Below are positions 43,064 to 52,320 of a stretch of 64,000 nt of DNA, in pieces. This stretch comes from Actinomadura sp. DC4 (lineage in GTDB: Bacteria > Actinomycetota > Actinomycetes > Streptosporangiales > Streptosporangiaceae). Where the stretch lies: contig NZ_JAUEQY010000001.1 of NCBI RefSeq assembly GCF_030406325.1, positions 124,001 to 188,000 of the forward strand, written 5' to 3'. The notes below the pieces were generated by a model that was not told where the DNA came from, searched no databases, and worked only from the letters and a program-made list of their open reading frames with translations. A program made the translations under genes and the position numbers. Each line of letters starts with the position of its first letter. The first letter of the stretch is position 1.

Positions 43064-44350
43064 ATGACGACCGACTCCGCTCCGGTCGAGCGGCTCGACC
43101 TGTCCGCGCTGGAGTTCTGGGAGCGGCCTCTCGGCGAGCGCACGGCCGCGTTCGCGGCGCTGCGCGCCCTGGAGCATCCGGAGTTCTTTCCCGAGATGCG
43201 GGTGCCCTTCGTCCCCATGGGCAAAGGCTACTGGGCCCTCGTCCGCCACGCCGACGTCACCGAGGCCAGCCGCCACCAGGACATCTTCAGCAGCGAGCCC
43301 AGCGCCACCACGATCCCGAACCTCCCGGCGTACATGAGCCGGTTCTTCGGCTCGCTGATCAACATGGACGACCCGCGGCACGCCAAGATCCGCCGCATCG
43401 TGTCCCGCGCGTTCACGCCGAAGATGCTGGCCAAGACCGAGGACGACGTACGCCGGCGGGCGGCGCGCATCGTCGACGAGCTGCTCGCCTCCGGGCCGGG
43501 CGACTTCGTGGAGAAGGTCGCGGTACGCCTGCCGGTCGAGGTCATCTGCGACATGCTCGGCATCCCCGAGCGTGACTACGCGCGGGTCATCGCGCGGACC
43601 AACGTCATCCTCGGCAACACCGACGCCGAGTACACCGGCGTCAGCCCGGGGAAGATCGACCGCCTCAGCATGGGCCGCGCCCTCCTGAAGATCATCTGGG
43701 CGGCGCGCGACCTGCACCGGCTCGCGGCGGGGCTCGGCCGCGAGCGCGTGAAGAACCCGACCGGCGACCTGACCTCCGCGCTGGTCAACGCCAACGTCGA
43801 CGGTGAGCGGCTGACGACGCGCGAGCTCGGGTCGTTCTTCCTGCTGCTCGTGGTGGCGGGCAACGAGACGACGCGTACGTCCCTCAGCCACGCGCTCAAG
43901 CTGTTCACCGACTTCCCCGACCAGCGCCGCCTGCTGCTGGAGGACTTCGACACCCGCATCGGCGGCGCGGTCGAGGAGATCGTCCGCTACTCCACGCCGG
44001 TCATCTTCATGCGCCGCAACGTGACCCGCGACCACGAGATGAACGGGCACACCTACAAGGCCGGCGACAAGGTGCTGCTGTTCTACAACTCGGCCAACCG
44101 CGACGACGCGGTCTTCGCCGACCCGGACACCTTCGACATCACCCGCAGCCCGAACCCGCACGTCGGCTTCGGCGGGCCGGGCCCGCACTTCTGCCTCGGC
44201 GCCAACCTCGCCCGCCGGGAGATCACGATCATGCTGGAGGAGCTGTTCACCCGGGTCCCGGACATTCGCGCGGCCGGCGAACCCGACCGCCTGCTGTCCG
44301 GGTTCATCAACGGCTACAAGCGCCTGCCCTGCACGTTCACCACGTCCTGA
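43064..44350 (+). CDS. Cytochrome P450, CYP124/125/142-like
   Basis: A 428-residue soluble P450. The haem ligand is C377 in GFGGPGPHFCLGANLARREI, the I-helix is LLLVVAGNETTRTS and the K-helix motif is EEIVRYSTPV. The GGPGPHFCLGANLAR heme loop and the INMDDPRHAKIRRIVSRAF segment are typical of bacterial P450s that hydroxylate terminal carbons of branched lipids or sterols (CYP124/125/142) or linalool. The ATG at 43064 is the first after the weak GAGG site. The 3' end overlaps the convergent gene by 14 bp. Confidence 0.92.
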   Translation: MTTDSAPVERLDLSALEFWERPLGERTAAFAALRALEHPEFFPEMRVPFVPMGKGYWALVRHADVTEASRHQDIFSSEPSATTIPNLPAYMSRFFGSLINMDDPRHAKIRRIVSRAFTPKMLAKTEDDVRRRAARIVDELLASGPGDFVEKVAVRLPVEVICDMLGIPERDYARVIARTNVILGNTDAEYTGVSPGKIDRLSMGRALLKIIWAARDLHRLAAGLGRERVKNPTGDLTSALVNANVDGERLTTRELGSFFLLLVVAGNETTRTSLSHALKLFTDFPDQRRLLLEDFDTRIGGAVEEIVRYSTPVIFMRRNVTRDHEMNGHTYKAGDKVLLFYNSANRDDAVFADPDTFDITRSPNPHVGFGGPGPHFCLGANLARREITIMLEELFTRVPDIRAAGEPDRLLSGFINGYKRLPCTFTTS

Positions 44351-45023
44351 CGCCGAGCGTCTCGGCGAGCCAGCCGAGGCGCTGGATCGCCGGGCCGATC
44401 CGCCCGGGGTCCAGGCGGCCCTGCTCGACGATCATCAGTTCGCCGCCCTGGATGCTCCACTGCGGCGCCTGGCCGCGCAGGTGGGCGTCGACGAGCGCGG
44501 GGGAGAGCAGGGCGTACGCCGCGCGCGGGTCGGCGGTCTCCACCCGGAACTTCTGGTCGAACTGGGCGTGGCCGATCTCGACGGCCGACTGGTGGCCCAG
44601 CGCGCGCAGGAACCGCGAGCCCAGGCCGCGGCCCCGTACGTCGATGTCGGGCCACCGGCCGGGCAGTCGTGCGACGAGGACGATCAGGTTCACGGTGTGC
44701 GTCTGGGAGTGCCCCTGCGCGTCGGTCGAGTGCGTCACGTAGTGGCAGTCGGCGGCGGTCATCGGCAGCCCGTGCACGACACCGTCGGCCAGCCGCCGGA
44801 TCTGGAACCGCGACAGGTGGGCGAACCGGTGCCGCCAGGAGGTGGCGGCGTCGCCCTCGTACAGCTGCCAGCCGCTGGTCATGGTCCACGCGTAGAGGGC
44901 GTCCCGCAAGCGGCGTTCGGCGCGGGCGGCGGCGCGCCGGACCGCGACGGCGAGGACGGTCACGGCGGCAATACCGCCGATCGCCAGGACGAGCAGGAAC
45001 AGCACGGCTTCCACCCTCGCCAT
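44337..45023 (-). CDS. Hypothetical protein with N-terminal membrane helix
   Basis: A 228-residue protein of unknown function. Residues 5-28 (EAVLFLLVLAIGGIAAVTVLAVAV) form one transmembrane segment. The soluble part contains a beta-rich domain (SQTHTVNLIVLVARLPGRWPDIDVRGRG) and a second segment (AQFDQKFRVETADPRAAYALL). Similar proteins are widespread in actinomycetes, but I cannot name a function. It converges on the P450 gene with a 14-bp overlap and lies 26 bp downstream of the trypsin-like protease gene on the same strand. Confidence 0.75.
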   Translation of the reverse strand: MARVEAVLFLLVLAIGGIAAVTVLAVAVRRAAARAERRLRDALYAWTMTSGWQLYEGDAATSWRHRFAHLSRFQIRRLADGVVHGLPMTAADCHYVTHSTDAQGHSQTHTVNLIVLVARLPGRWPDIDVRGRGLGSRFLRALGHQSAVEIGHAQFDQKFRVETADPRAAYALLSPALVDAHLRGQAPQWSIQGGELMIVEQGRLDPGRIGPAIQRLGWLAETLGVRTW

Positions 45024-45048
45024 GATCGCGCAATGCGGGCCTCTCCGG

Positions 45049-45825
45049 TCAGGGGAGAGTGACGTATTTGCGGAGGAACGTACGCGCGGCGGGGCTGTCG
45101 AGCCGGTAGTCCAGGTTCGTCGCCTTGCAGGCGTCGTCGTCCCCGCTGATCGTCGTGGCCACGAGCAGGTCCGAGGCCGGCCCGCCCAGGAAGTTCGGCC
45201 CGCCCGAGTCGCCGAAGCACGTGCCGCCCTCGTTCTTGGCCGTGTCCACCGACAGGTTCAGCCAGTTGGTGCTGAGACGGTCGTAGGAGATGGTCGTACG
45301 GCGGCGCGTGTCGGAGTAGTGCATGGTCTGCGCGTGCGCGCCGGTCGGCAGCGCCGAGCCGTACCCGACCGGGGTGAAGATCGAGGACTCCAGGGTGCCG
45401 TTCGCCTTGAGCCGGTCGAGCAGGCCGGCGGCCGGCAGCCGGGCGGGCTTGATGCCCGGGATCGGGGTCGTGAAGACGACGACCGCGATGTCATGGAGCT
45501 CGGCCTTCTCGCGGTACGCCGGGTCGATCACGTAGCGGCCGACGTAGACGCCGGCGCCGAGCTGGTAGCGGCTCGAGAAGGAGACCAGGGCGGTCTTCTG
45601 ACCGGCCTCGCCGCAGTGCGCGGCGGTCAGGAAGACGGTCGGCGAGATGAGCGTGCCGGTGCAGTAGGACCACGTGCCGTCCGGGAAGGCCTTGGTGCCG
45701 ACCAGCGCGCCCACGGCCGGATGACTCTCCCCGTCGGGAGTGCCGTTCGTGATCGCCGACGCGGGGGAGGAGGGGACGCCCACCAGCAATGCGGCAATAA
45801 CCATGACAAGGGGGACAAAACGCAT
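45049..45825 (-). CDS. Secreted trypsin-like serine protease (S1 family)
   Basis: A 258-residue exported protease. The signal peptide is VPLVMVIAALLVGVPSSPASA, followed by ITNGTPDGE as the likely mature start. The catalytic triad is complete: His in FLTAAHC, Asp in LHDIAVVVF and Ser in CFGDSGGPN. The ATG at 45825 is favoured over the GTG at 45834 because AGGG lies 8 bases upstream. A propeptide is short or absent. It probably digests external proteins. Confidence 0.9.
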   Translation of the reverse strand: MRFVPLVMVIAALLVGVPSSPASAITNGTPDGESHPAVGALVGTKAFPDGTWSYCTGTLISPTVFLTAAHCGEAGQKTALVSFSSRYQLGAGVYVGRYVIDPAYREKAELHDIAVVVFTTPIPGIKPARLPAAGLLDRLKANGTLESSIFTPVGYGSALPTGAHAQTMHYSDTRRRTTISYDRLSTNWLNLSVDTAKNEGGTCFGDSGGPNFLGGPASDLLVATTISGDDDACKATNLDYRLDSPAARTFLRKYVTLP

Positions 45826-45974
45826 GCCAGGCACCCTAGCTGGGCAAACGCCGATTGTGTAGAGAATTTACCGCTCAGATGTTTAATGCGTAAAAGATCT
45901 ACCAACGACGCTTGAGTGGCCGTACGGGAGGCTTCCCGGCATCCGGTGGGGCGCGCGGGAATAGCGTGGCGCGC

Positions 45975-47006
45975 ATGGAATACCGGAAACTCGGCGACGG
46001 CGGCCTGACCGTCAGCGCGATCACGTACGGCAACTGGCTCACCCACTCCCGTGAGTCCGCCGAGGCCGCCCACGCGTGCGTGGCCGCCGCGCTCGACGAG
46101 GGCGTCACGACGTTCGACACGGCGGACGTGTACGGCAACCCGGACTTCGGCGCGGCCGAGCGGGTGCTCGGTGACGCGCTGGCGGGCGTACGCCGGAGCT
46201 CGGTGGAGATCTGCACCAAGGTCTGTATGCCGTCGGGCCCCGGCGCCAACGACCGCGGGCTGTCCCGCAAGCACGTGATGGAGAGCTGCCATGCCTCCCT
46301 GCGCCGCCTCCGTACGGACCACATCGACCTCTACCAGGCGCATCGCTACGACGAGGAGACGCCGCTGGAGGAGACGATGACCGCCTTCGCGGACCTGGTC
46401 CGGCAGGGCAAGATCCTCTACCTCGGCGTCTCGGAGTGGCGCCCGGACCAGATCGAGGCCGCCGCCGCGCTCGCGGCCGAGCTGGGCGTCCGGCTGATCT
46501 CGAACCAGCCGCAGTACTCCATCCTCTGGCGGGTCATCGAGGAGGAGGTCCTGCCGGCCTGTGAGCGCCTCGGCCTCGGGCAGATCGTCTTCTCCCCGGT
46601 GGCGCAGGGCACGCTGACCGGCAAGTACCTCCCGCAGGGCCGGGCGCCCGAGTCGAGCCGGGCCGCGGACGACCGGGGGGCGCGCTTCGTCGGCCGCTAC
46701 CTCGGCGACCCGGTCCTGGCGGCGGTCCAGCGCCTGCGCCCGGTCGCCGACGGGCTCGGCCTCACGCTCGCCCAGCTCGCCGTCGCCTGGGTCCTGCAGA
46801 ACCCGGGCGTCTCCAGCGCCATCATCGGGGCCTCCCGTCCGGAGCAACTGCGCGAGAACACGGCCGCCGCGGGCGTCGGGCTGGACGAGGAGACGATGGC
46901 GGCCATCGACGCCGCGTTCGTCGACGAGACCCACGGCGACCTCGTCGAACGCGACCCGGCCAAGATCGCCTCCCCGTTCGACGTCATGGCCGCCTGGAGG
47001 GCCTAG
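45975..47006 (+). CDS. Aldo/keto reductase (Kv-beta-like)
   Basis: A 343-residue NADPH-dependent oxidoreductase. The barrel begins MEYRKLGDGGLTVSAITYGNW. The catalytic Asp/Tyr are in FDTADVYGNPDFGAAERVLG, the Lys in VEICTKV and the His in DLYQAHRYDE, and the cofactor loop is IIGASRPEQLREN. It is closest to the Kv-beta/YghZ subgroup acting on aldehydes. The ATG at 45975 is selected over the upstream in-frame extension, which lacks a ribosome site. It is divergent from the protease gene. Confidence 0.9.
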   Translation: MEYRKLGDGGLTVSAITYGNWLTHSRESAEAAHACVAAALDEGVTTFDTADVYGNPDFGAAERVLGDALAGVRRSSVEICTKVCMPSGPGANDRGLSRKHVMESCHASLRRLRTDHIDLYQAHRYDEETPLEETMTAFADLVRQGKILYLGVSEWRPDQIEAAAALAAELGVRLISNQPQYSILWRVIEEEVLPACERLGLGQIVFSPVAQGTLTGKYLPQGRAPESSRAADDRGARFVGRYLGDPVLAAVQRLRPVADGLGLTLAQLAVAWVLQNPGVSSAIIGASRPEQLRENTAAAGVGLDEETMAAIDAAFVDETHGDLVERDPAKIASPFDVMAAWRA

Positions 47007-47013
47007 TAACTGC

Positions 47014-47057
47014 CTCGAAGTCCCGCTGTCCCGCTCGCGGCGGACGGGGACTTCGAG
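47014..47057. terminator. Hairpin between the aldo/keto reductase and XRE genes
   Basis: CTCGAAGTCCC (47014-47024) is complementary to GGGACTTCGAG (47047-47057), with a further partial stem GTCC-CGC/GCG-GGAC inside. It lies between convergent genes and is a probable bidirectional terminator. Confidence 0.65.
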
Positions 47058-47150
47058 ACAGGCCCCAGCCGTACGACGTCGGCCGACGTGGCGGCGACGA
47101 GACCGCCTGGGGCCACGCCGCCGTCCGCGTCGGCCTGCCGCGGGCGGAAC

Positions 47151-47390
47151 CTAGGCCGTGCGCTCGCCGGTGCCGATGCGGGGGAACGGGGTCGTGGAGA
47201 AGACGACCTCGACCGGCACCTCGAAGTGTCCGGCGATGCGCAGCGCGAGGTGGAGGCTCGGGCTGTACTCACCGCGTTCGAGGTAGCCGATCGTCTGGTA
47301 GTGCACCCCCAGCGCCTCCGCCAGTTGACGGCGGGAGACGCCGCGCTCGGCGCGCAGCATCGCGATGCGGTTGTGGATGGTCTCACTCAT
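47151..47390 (-). CDS. Small XRE-type HTH regulator
   Basis: A 79-residue Cro/C1-type DNA-binding protein: IHNRIAMLRAERGVSRRQLAEALGVHYQTIGYLERGEYSPSL is a complete helix-turn-helix, followed by PVEVVFSTTPF. These stand-alone XRE proteins often follow ABC exporter genes and control them. It begins 15 bp after the permease stop on the same strand. Confidence 0.88.
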   Translation of the reverse strand: MSETIHNRIAMLRAERGVSRRQLAEALGVHYQTIGYLERGEYSPSLHLALRIAGHFEVPVEVVFSTTPFPRIGTGERTA

Positions 47391-47405
47391 GCCGCGCCCA
47401 TCCTC

Positions 47406-48254
47406 TCAGCCGAGCCGCTGCTGCGCTCGCCGGCGCCGGGCGTCCATGGCCGAGCCGGACTCCCTGCGCGCCATGCGGCGCAGCACCGCCGGGGCGACCA
47501 GCAGGCCCACGACCGCCCACGCGGCCAGGACGCCGAGCGTCTCCAGGTGCCGCCACGATCCGCCGATCTCCACCGCCGCGGCCGAGCCCGGCAGGAACGC
47601 CGAGCGTAGGCCGAGGCCCAGCCAGTAGATCGGGAACACCTGTGCGACCGTCTGGAGCCACCCCGGCAGGGCGAAGATCGGGTAGAAGATGCCCGAGATC
47701 GCGGTCACCGTCATGACCGGCGCCATGACCAGGCCGAGGACCGACTGCGGGCTCTTGGCCAGCGAGCCGATGATCGCACCGTACGGGAGCGTGGCCAGCA
47801 GGCCCAGCGCGCTGACCCAGCCGAAGGTCAGCCACCCCGTCGCGGGAGTCGAGGCCAGATCCGGCAGCAGGAACAGCGCCGGTACGAGGATGAACAGCAG
47901 GCCGAGTAGCGCGCCGAGCGAGATCGACACGATGCGGCCGACGAGGTAGCCGGCGATCCCGTTGGGCACGGCCTTGGCGCGGAGGAGCGTCCCGTCCTCG
48001 CGCTCGGCCGCCAGCGAGCCCGCCGCGCCCTGCAGCCCGCCGAGCGCCGTCATCGCGCCCAGGATGCCCGGGAGCACGGAGAACGCCAGCGACACGTCCG
48101 TGCCCTTCACCGTCGAGTGCCGCTGGAAGACCAGCACGACGGTGAAGACGGCGGCGACGAAGACGTACCAGAGCAGGTCGGACGCCGATCGCAGCGTCTG
48201 GAGGAACTCCCTCCGGCCGCGTGAGACGCCCAGCCGCGCGGCGTACAGGATCAT
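47406..48254 (-). CDS. ABC-2 type transporter permease
   Basis: A 282-residue inner-membrane protein with six predicted helices, including DLLWYVFVAAVFTVVLVF, LLGLLFILVPALFLL and VMTVTAISGIFYPIFALPGWL. The last matches the ABC-2 exporter signature region. The ATG at 48254 overlaps the ATPase stop (ATGA). It probably exports a drug or lipid. Confidence 0.88.
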   Translation of the reverse strand: MILYAARLGVSRGRREFLQTLRSASDLLWYVFVAAVFTVVLVFQRHSTVKGTDVSLAFSVLPGILGAMTALGGLQGAAGSLAAEREDGTLLRAKAVPNGIAGYLVGRIVSISLGALLGLLFILVPALFLLPDLASTPATGWLTFGWVSALGLLATLPYGAIIGSLAKSPQSVLGLVMAPVMTVTAISGIFYPIFALPGWLQTVAQVFPIYWLGLGLRSAFLPGSAAAVEIGGSWRHLETLGVLAAWAVVGLLVAPAVLRRMARRESGSAMDARRRRAQQRLG

Positions 48255-49171
48255 CGGACCGGCTCCTCGGCGCTCACGCCCGGTTCGTGCCGCCGCACCA
48301 TCGCCATGTACGTCTCCTCCAGGCCCGCCCGGCGTACCTCCAGGTCGCCGATCGCCTCGCCGTACTGGGCGAACAAGGCGCGGACGAACCCCGTCGCGTC
48401 GTCCGTGGCGTGCACGTAGTGCTCGCCGTCGCGGCTCCAGCGCACCTGTGCCCGACCCCGTACGCGGCGGGAGAGCTGGTCGGCGCTGCCGCTCGCGATG
48501 ATGCGCCCGCCCGCGAGGATCAGGATGCGGTCGGCGAGCTTTTCCGCCTCGTTCAGGTCGTGCGTCGTGAGCAGGATCGTCGTGTCCTCCAGATCGGACA
48601 GCCGGTGCACGACGTCGTGGAAGTCGCGCCGCGCCTCCGGGTCGAAACCGACCGTCGGCTCGTCCAGGAACAGCACCTCCGGGCGTCCGACGATGCCGAT
48701 CGCCACGTCGAGCCGGCGGCGCTCGCCGCCCGACAGCGAGGCGATGCGCCGGTGCGCGTGCTCGCCGAGGCCGACCGTCGCCATGAGCTCGTCCGGGTCC
48801 AGCGGGCGGCGGCGCGACGGCGTGGAGTACGGCGCGTAGTAGCGGCCGAGGTCGGCCAGCAGCTCGCGCACTCTCCAGCGGCCGTGGTCGCGCCACGACT
48901 GCAGGACGACGCCGAGACGCGCCCGCCAGCGCTCGTCGCCGCGTGCCGGGTCGACGCCCAGCACGCTCACCTCGCCGGCCGACCGCGTACGGAAGCCCTC
49001 CAGGATCTCGATCGTCGTGGTCTTCCCCGCGCCGTTGGGCCCCAGCAGGACCACCACCTCGCCGCGGCCGGCGGTGAACTCGACCCCGTCGAGCACCTCG
49101 GCCGCGCCGTACCGCATCCGGAGCCCGCGCACGTCGATCACCGGCGAGCTCGGGCCGAGCACCGTATCCAT
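48251..49171 (-). CDS. ABC transporter ATP-binding protein
   Basis: A 306-residue DrrA/CcmA-type exporter ATPase. Walker A is LLGPNGAGKTTTIEIL, the signature is SLSGGERRRLDVAIG, Walker B is VLFLDEPTVGFDP and the H-loop is LLTTHDLNEAE. The C-terminal domain of about 80 residues is typical of export systems. ATG at 49171 is chosen; longer upstream reading belongs to the broken lipid kinase gene. It is the first gene of the ATPase-permease-XRE operon. Confidence 0.9.
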   Translation of the reverse strand: MDTVLGPSSPVIDVRGLRMRYGAAEVLDGVEFTAGRGEVVVLLGPNGAGKTTTIEILEGFRTRSAGEVSVLGVDPARGDERWRARLGVVLQSWRDHGRWRVRELLADLGRYYAPYSTPSRRRPLDPDELMATVGLGEHAHRRIASLSGGERRRLDVAIGIVGRPEVLFLDEPTVGFDPEARRDFHDVVHRLSDLEDTTILLTTHDLNEAEKLADRILILAGGRIIASGSADQLSRRVRGRAQVRWSRDGEHYVHATDDATGFVRALFAQYGEAIGDLEVRRAGLEETYMAMVRRHEPGVSAEEPVR

Positions 49172-49185
49172 GCCACAGAAGATAG

Positions 49186-49216
49186 CAGAAGTACTACACA
49201 AGGGAGTAGAAATACT
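49186..49216. promoter_or_regulatory. Imperfect inverted repeat before the ABC exporter operon
   Basis: AGTACTAC and GTAGAAATACT flank ACAAGGGA in an A+T-richer stretch 15-45 bp upstream of the ATPase start. This could be the operator for the XRE protein encoded at the end of the operon. The symmetry is imperfect. Confidence 0.35.
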
Positions 49217-49251
49217 CTCGCCGTGTACTCCACGTCGTCGCGGTGCCGGTG

Positions 49252-49752
49252 CGCGCCGTGCCACAGGCCCCGCGTATATCGCACACGGGCCGGCGGACTT
49301 CAGCCACGGCTTGAAGCGTGCGGCGTTCATGGCCGCGGTGGCGCCCACGCCCAGGTGGACGGCGTTGAGCACGACCCGTCGTCCTCGTCGACCATCAGGT
49401 CCAGCTCTCGTACCTCGCCGTCGCCGAGCACGCGGCCGGCCCCGGCCGGGTCGAGCGGGATACCGAGGTTACGGGCGAGGTCGTTGCCCGTGCCGAGCGG
49501 TAGGAGCCCCACGGTCCGCTGGTCCAGTTCGCCGCGTTCGTACAGGGCCGCGACCAGCCGGTGGATCGACCCGTCGCCACCGGCGGCGACCACGGTCTCA
49601 TCCCCTGGATCCTTCCGGTCCGGCGCGTGTCCGAGTTCCTCCGCCGTACCGCACTGGCGGATGGTGACGGGCTCGCCGCCCAGTTCTCCGGTCGCCTTAT
49701 CCAGCGTCTCGTCGTCGTAGCGGCCGGCACCGCCGTGGGTGATGATGACCAC
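49252..49752 (-). pseudogene. Broken diacylglycerol/lipid kinase gene
   Basis: The 5' part (49752 to about 49378) encodes a DAGK catalytic domain with VVAAGGDGSIHRLVAAL and LLPLGTGNDLARNLGIPL. The family sequence then continues in another frame from 49372 (VLNAVHLGVGATAAMNAARFKPWLKS), which points to a shift of one base around 49373-49378. After about 40 residues it loses similarity and runs into the ABC exporter promoter; the C-terminal domain of about 130 residues is missing. It is therefore both frameshifted and truncated. A sequencing error could explain the shift but not the truncation. Confidence 0.75.
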
Positions 49753-49858
49753 TGTCGCCTTTCCTCCGCGCGCTGTCGGGGCCGGCGTCCGGTGGGCGCG
49801 TGTTCACCCGCGGTTACCCGGACAGGCCGGGAGAAACCCCGGCACTACGCTGACATGC

Positions 49859-50218
49859 ATGCGTCCGGTGATCGCGGCGGTACTCGACCTGTGCTGTGTG
49901 CTGGTGTTCGTCCTCATCGGGCGGGCCAGTCACAGCGAGGGCGAGACCGCCGCCGGGCTGGCGAGGACGGCCTGGCCGTTCCTGGCGGGGCTGGCGATCG
50001 GCTGGGCGGCGACCCGGGCCTGGCGCCGGCCCGCCGCCCTCGTACGCACCGGGGCCGGGGTCTGGCTGCTGACCGTCGCGGGCGGCATGGTGTTCCGCGT
50101 TCTCTCCGGGCAGGGGACGGCGTTCACCTTCGTCGTGGTCGCCCTGGTCTTCCTCGGGCTGACCATGTACGGCTGGCGCGTCGTGGCCCGCCTGGCGACG
50201 CGATCGGCCGATGTCTGA
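49859..50218 (+). CDS. DUF3054 membrane protein
   Basis: A 119-residue protein with four predicted helices: VIAAVLDLCCVLVFVLIG, WPFLAGLAIGWAATRAW, GAGVWLLTVAGGMVFRVL and TFVVVALVFLGLTMYGW. This fits DUF3054, an uncharacterised actinobacterial family. The GRASHSEG segment after helix 1 is typical. The ATG at 49859 is chosen because helix 1 starts a few residues later. Confidence 0.82.
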   Translation: MRPVIAAVLDLCCVLVFVLIGRASHSEGETAAGLARTAWPFLAGLAIGWAATRAWRRPAALVRTGAGVWLLTVAGGMVFRVLSGQGTAFTFVVVALVFLGLTMYGWRVVARLATRSADV

Positions 50219-50261
50219 TTGATTCAAGACCCGCCGCCGGGCGGCGGGCTAGCCTCGCCGC

Positions 50262-50657
50262 ATGACTCCCACGTTCAGTGTGATCGGCATCGTCACGGCC
50301 GACCTGGCCGCCTCGCTGGCCTTCTACCGCCGCCTCGGGCTCGTCTTCCCGGACGGCGCCGAGAACGAGCCGCACGTCGAGGCCGAGCTGGCCGGCGGCC
50401 TGCGGCTGGCGATCGACACCGAGGAGACCGTCCGCTCCTTCCACCCGGCGTGGCGTCCGCCGGCCGGCGGGAGCCGCGTCTCGCTGGCCTTCGCCTGCGA
50501 CTCCCCGGCCGAGGTGGACGCCGCGTACGAGGAGCTGGTCGGCGCCGGCCACCACGGCGAGCTCAAGCCGTGGGACGCCTTCTGGGGCATGCGGTACGCG
50601 GTCGTCCACGACCCGGACGGCAACGGCGTCGACCTGTTCGCCGCACTCCCCGCCTGA
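50262..50657 (+). CDS. VOC-family protein
   Basis: A 131-residue glyoxalase/bleomycin-resistance-like protein: FSVIGIVTADLAASLAFYRRLGL starts the first module, and SLAFACDSPAEVDAAYEELVGAG and YAVVHDPDGNGVDLFAAL form the second. The ligand His of the first strand is replaced (GIV), so metal-dependent activity is doubtful and a binding role is possible. It stands alone, 43 bp after the DUF3054 gene. Confidence 0.85.
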   Translation: MTPTFSVIGIVTADLAASLAFYRRLGLVFPDGAENEPHVEAELAGGLRLAIDTEETVRSFHPAWRPPAGGSRVSLAFACDSPAEVDAAYEELVGAGHHGELKPWDAFWGMRYAVVHDPDGNGVDLFAALPA

Positions 50658-50897
50658 CGGCCGTGTTGGCCGGCCGGCCGGGCGGGCCGGGTCGTGGGCC
50701 GGCATTCCGGTCAGGTGGGTGAGAGGCCGGGGTGTTCGCGTGGCAGGTGGGCCGGCGGGTCGCACTTGGCGGTCGGGGGCTGCGGTCTGCCGGCGGCGGG
50801 CATCCGTGTACCGCCCGGGAGGTGCTCCGGCCGGCAAGCCGGCCGCCACCACTCCGGCGGCCCTCATCCTCTCGCTCCCCGAATCGCCGGGCACGCC

Positions 50898-52319
50898 TCA
50901 GGGCAGGCCGATGCGGGCGGCGGCGTGGTCCCAGGCGGTCTCGTCGCCCTGTGGGAGGTACGTCGTCAGGTTCTGGGTGCGGCGTACGAGGTCGCGTGGG
51001 TCGCCGGTGAAGCCGTGGGCGCGGGCCTGGACCAGGGCGTTGCCGATCGCGGTGGCCTCGACCGGGCCGGCGATCACCGGTAGCCCGCACGCGTCGGCGG
51101 TCAGCTGGCACAGCAGGGTGTTGCGTGCGCCGCCGCCGACCACGTGCACGACCTCCACCGCGCGGCCCGACAGCCGTGACGCCTCGCGTACGGCGGCGCG
51201 GTGGCCCAGGGCCAGGCTCTCCAGGATGCACCGGACCGTCTCCGCGCGCCCTGAGGGCGGGCGCTGGCCGGTTCGCTCGCAGTGCGCGGCGATGCGGGCC
51301 GGCATGTCGCCCGGCGGCAGGAACTCCTGGTCACCGGGGTCGACGAGCGCGGCGAACGGGGGTGCCTCGGCCGCGGCGGCCAGCAGCGCGGGCAGCGACG
51401 CCGAGCCGCCCCACGTGCGGAGCGACTCCTGCAGCAGCCACAGCCCCATGACGTTGCGCAGGTAGCGGATGGTCCCGTCGACGCCCACCTCGTTGGTGAA
51501 CCCGGCCGCCCGGCTCTCGGCGGTCAGCACCGGGGCGGTCAGCTCGACCCCCGCGAGCGACCACGTGCCGCACGAGACGTACCCGAAGCGGTCGCCGGAC
51601 GCCGGCACCGCGAACACCGCCGAGGCCGTGTCGTGCGAGCCCACGGCGGTCACCGGCACCGAGGCGGGCAGCCCGGTCTCGGCGGCGACCTCGGCGCGCA
51701 GGGTCCCGATGCGCGAGCCCGGCCCCCGCAGCGGGGGGAACAGCTCACGCGGCAGGCCGAGCCGGGAGATCAGGGGGTACGCCCAGTCGCCCGCGCGGAC
51801 GTCGTACAGGCCGGTCGTGGAGGCGTTGGTCGCCTCGGCGCCGGTCGAGCCGGTCAGCCAGTACGCGAGCAGGTCCGGGATCATCAGCAGCGTACGGGCC
51901 TGGGCGGGCAGGTCCGCGGCGAGCAACTGGTAGATCGTGTTGAACGGCAGGAACTGCAGGCCGCTCACGTCGTACAGCGTCTCCGCGCCGATCGAGCCGG
52001 AGACCTGCTCCATGACGCCGTCCGTACGGCCGTCGCGGTAGTGCACCGGGTTGCCGATGAGCGCGCCCGAGTCGTCGAGCAGGCCGTAGTCCACCGCCCA
52101 CGAGTCGATGCCGATGGAGTCGGCCGGCCCGGCCAGGCGCAGGCCGTCGAGGATCTCGCGGTACAGCCCGAGGACGTCCCAGTGCAGCGTCCCGGCCACG
52201 CGTACGGGCCGGTTGGCGAAGCGGTGCGCCTCGCGCAGGGTCAGCTCGCCGGGGCCGACGCGGGCGAGCATGACCCGGCCGCTGGAGGCGCCAAGGTCGA
52301 CCGCGGCGTACGTGCCCAC
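50898..52319 (-). CDS. rhaB: Rhamnulokinase
   Basis: Phosphorylates L-rhamnulose to L-rhamnulose-1-phosphate. The product is 473 residues of the FGGY family. AAVDLGASSGRVMLARV is the RhaB-type N-terminal motif (SSGR rather than SSSK), then DSWAVDYGLLD and the C-terminal VVHVVGGGARNTLLCQLTADA. The GTG start at 52319 lies one base after the lacI stop, so repressor and kinase are one transcript. It is the only pathway gene on this strand; the rest lie across the divergent promoter. Confidence 0.93.
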   Translation of the reverse strand: MGTYAAVDLGASSGRVMLARVGPGELTLREAHRFANRPVRVAGTLHWDVLGLYREILDGLRLAGPADSIGIDSWAVDYGLLDDSGALIGNPVHYRDGRTDGVMEQVSGSIGAETLYDVSGLQFLPFNTIYQLLAADLPAQARTLLMIPDLLAYWLTGSTGAEATNASTTGLYDVRAGDWAYPLISRLGLPRELFPPLRGPGSRIGTLRAEVAAETGLPASVPVTAVGSHDTASAVFAVPASGDRFGYVSCGTWSLAGVELTAPVLTAESRAAGFTNEVGVDGTIRYLRNVMGLWLLQESLRTWGGSASLPALLAAAAEAPPFAALVDPGDQEFLPPGDMPARIAAHCERTGQRPPSGRAETVRCILESLALGHRAAVREASRLSGRAVEVVHVVGGGARNTLLCQLTADACGLPVIAGPVEATAIGNALVQARAHGFTGDPRDLVRRTQNLTTYLPQGDETAWDHAAARIGLP

Positions 52320-52320
52320 C

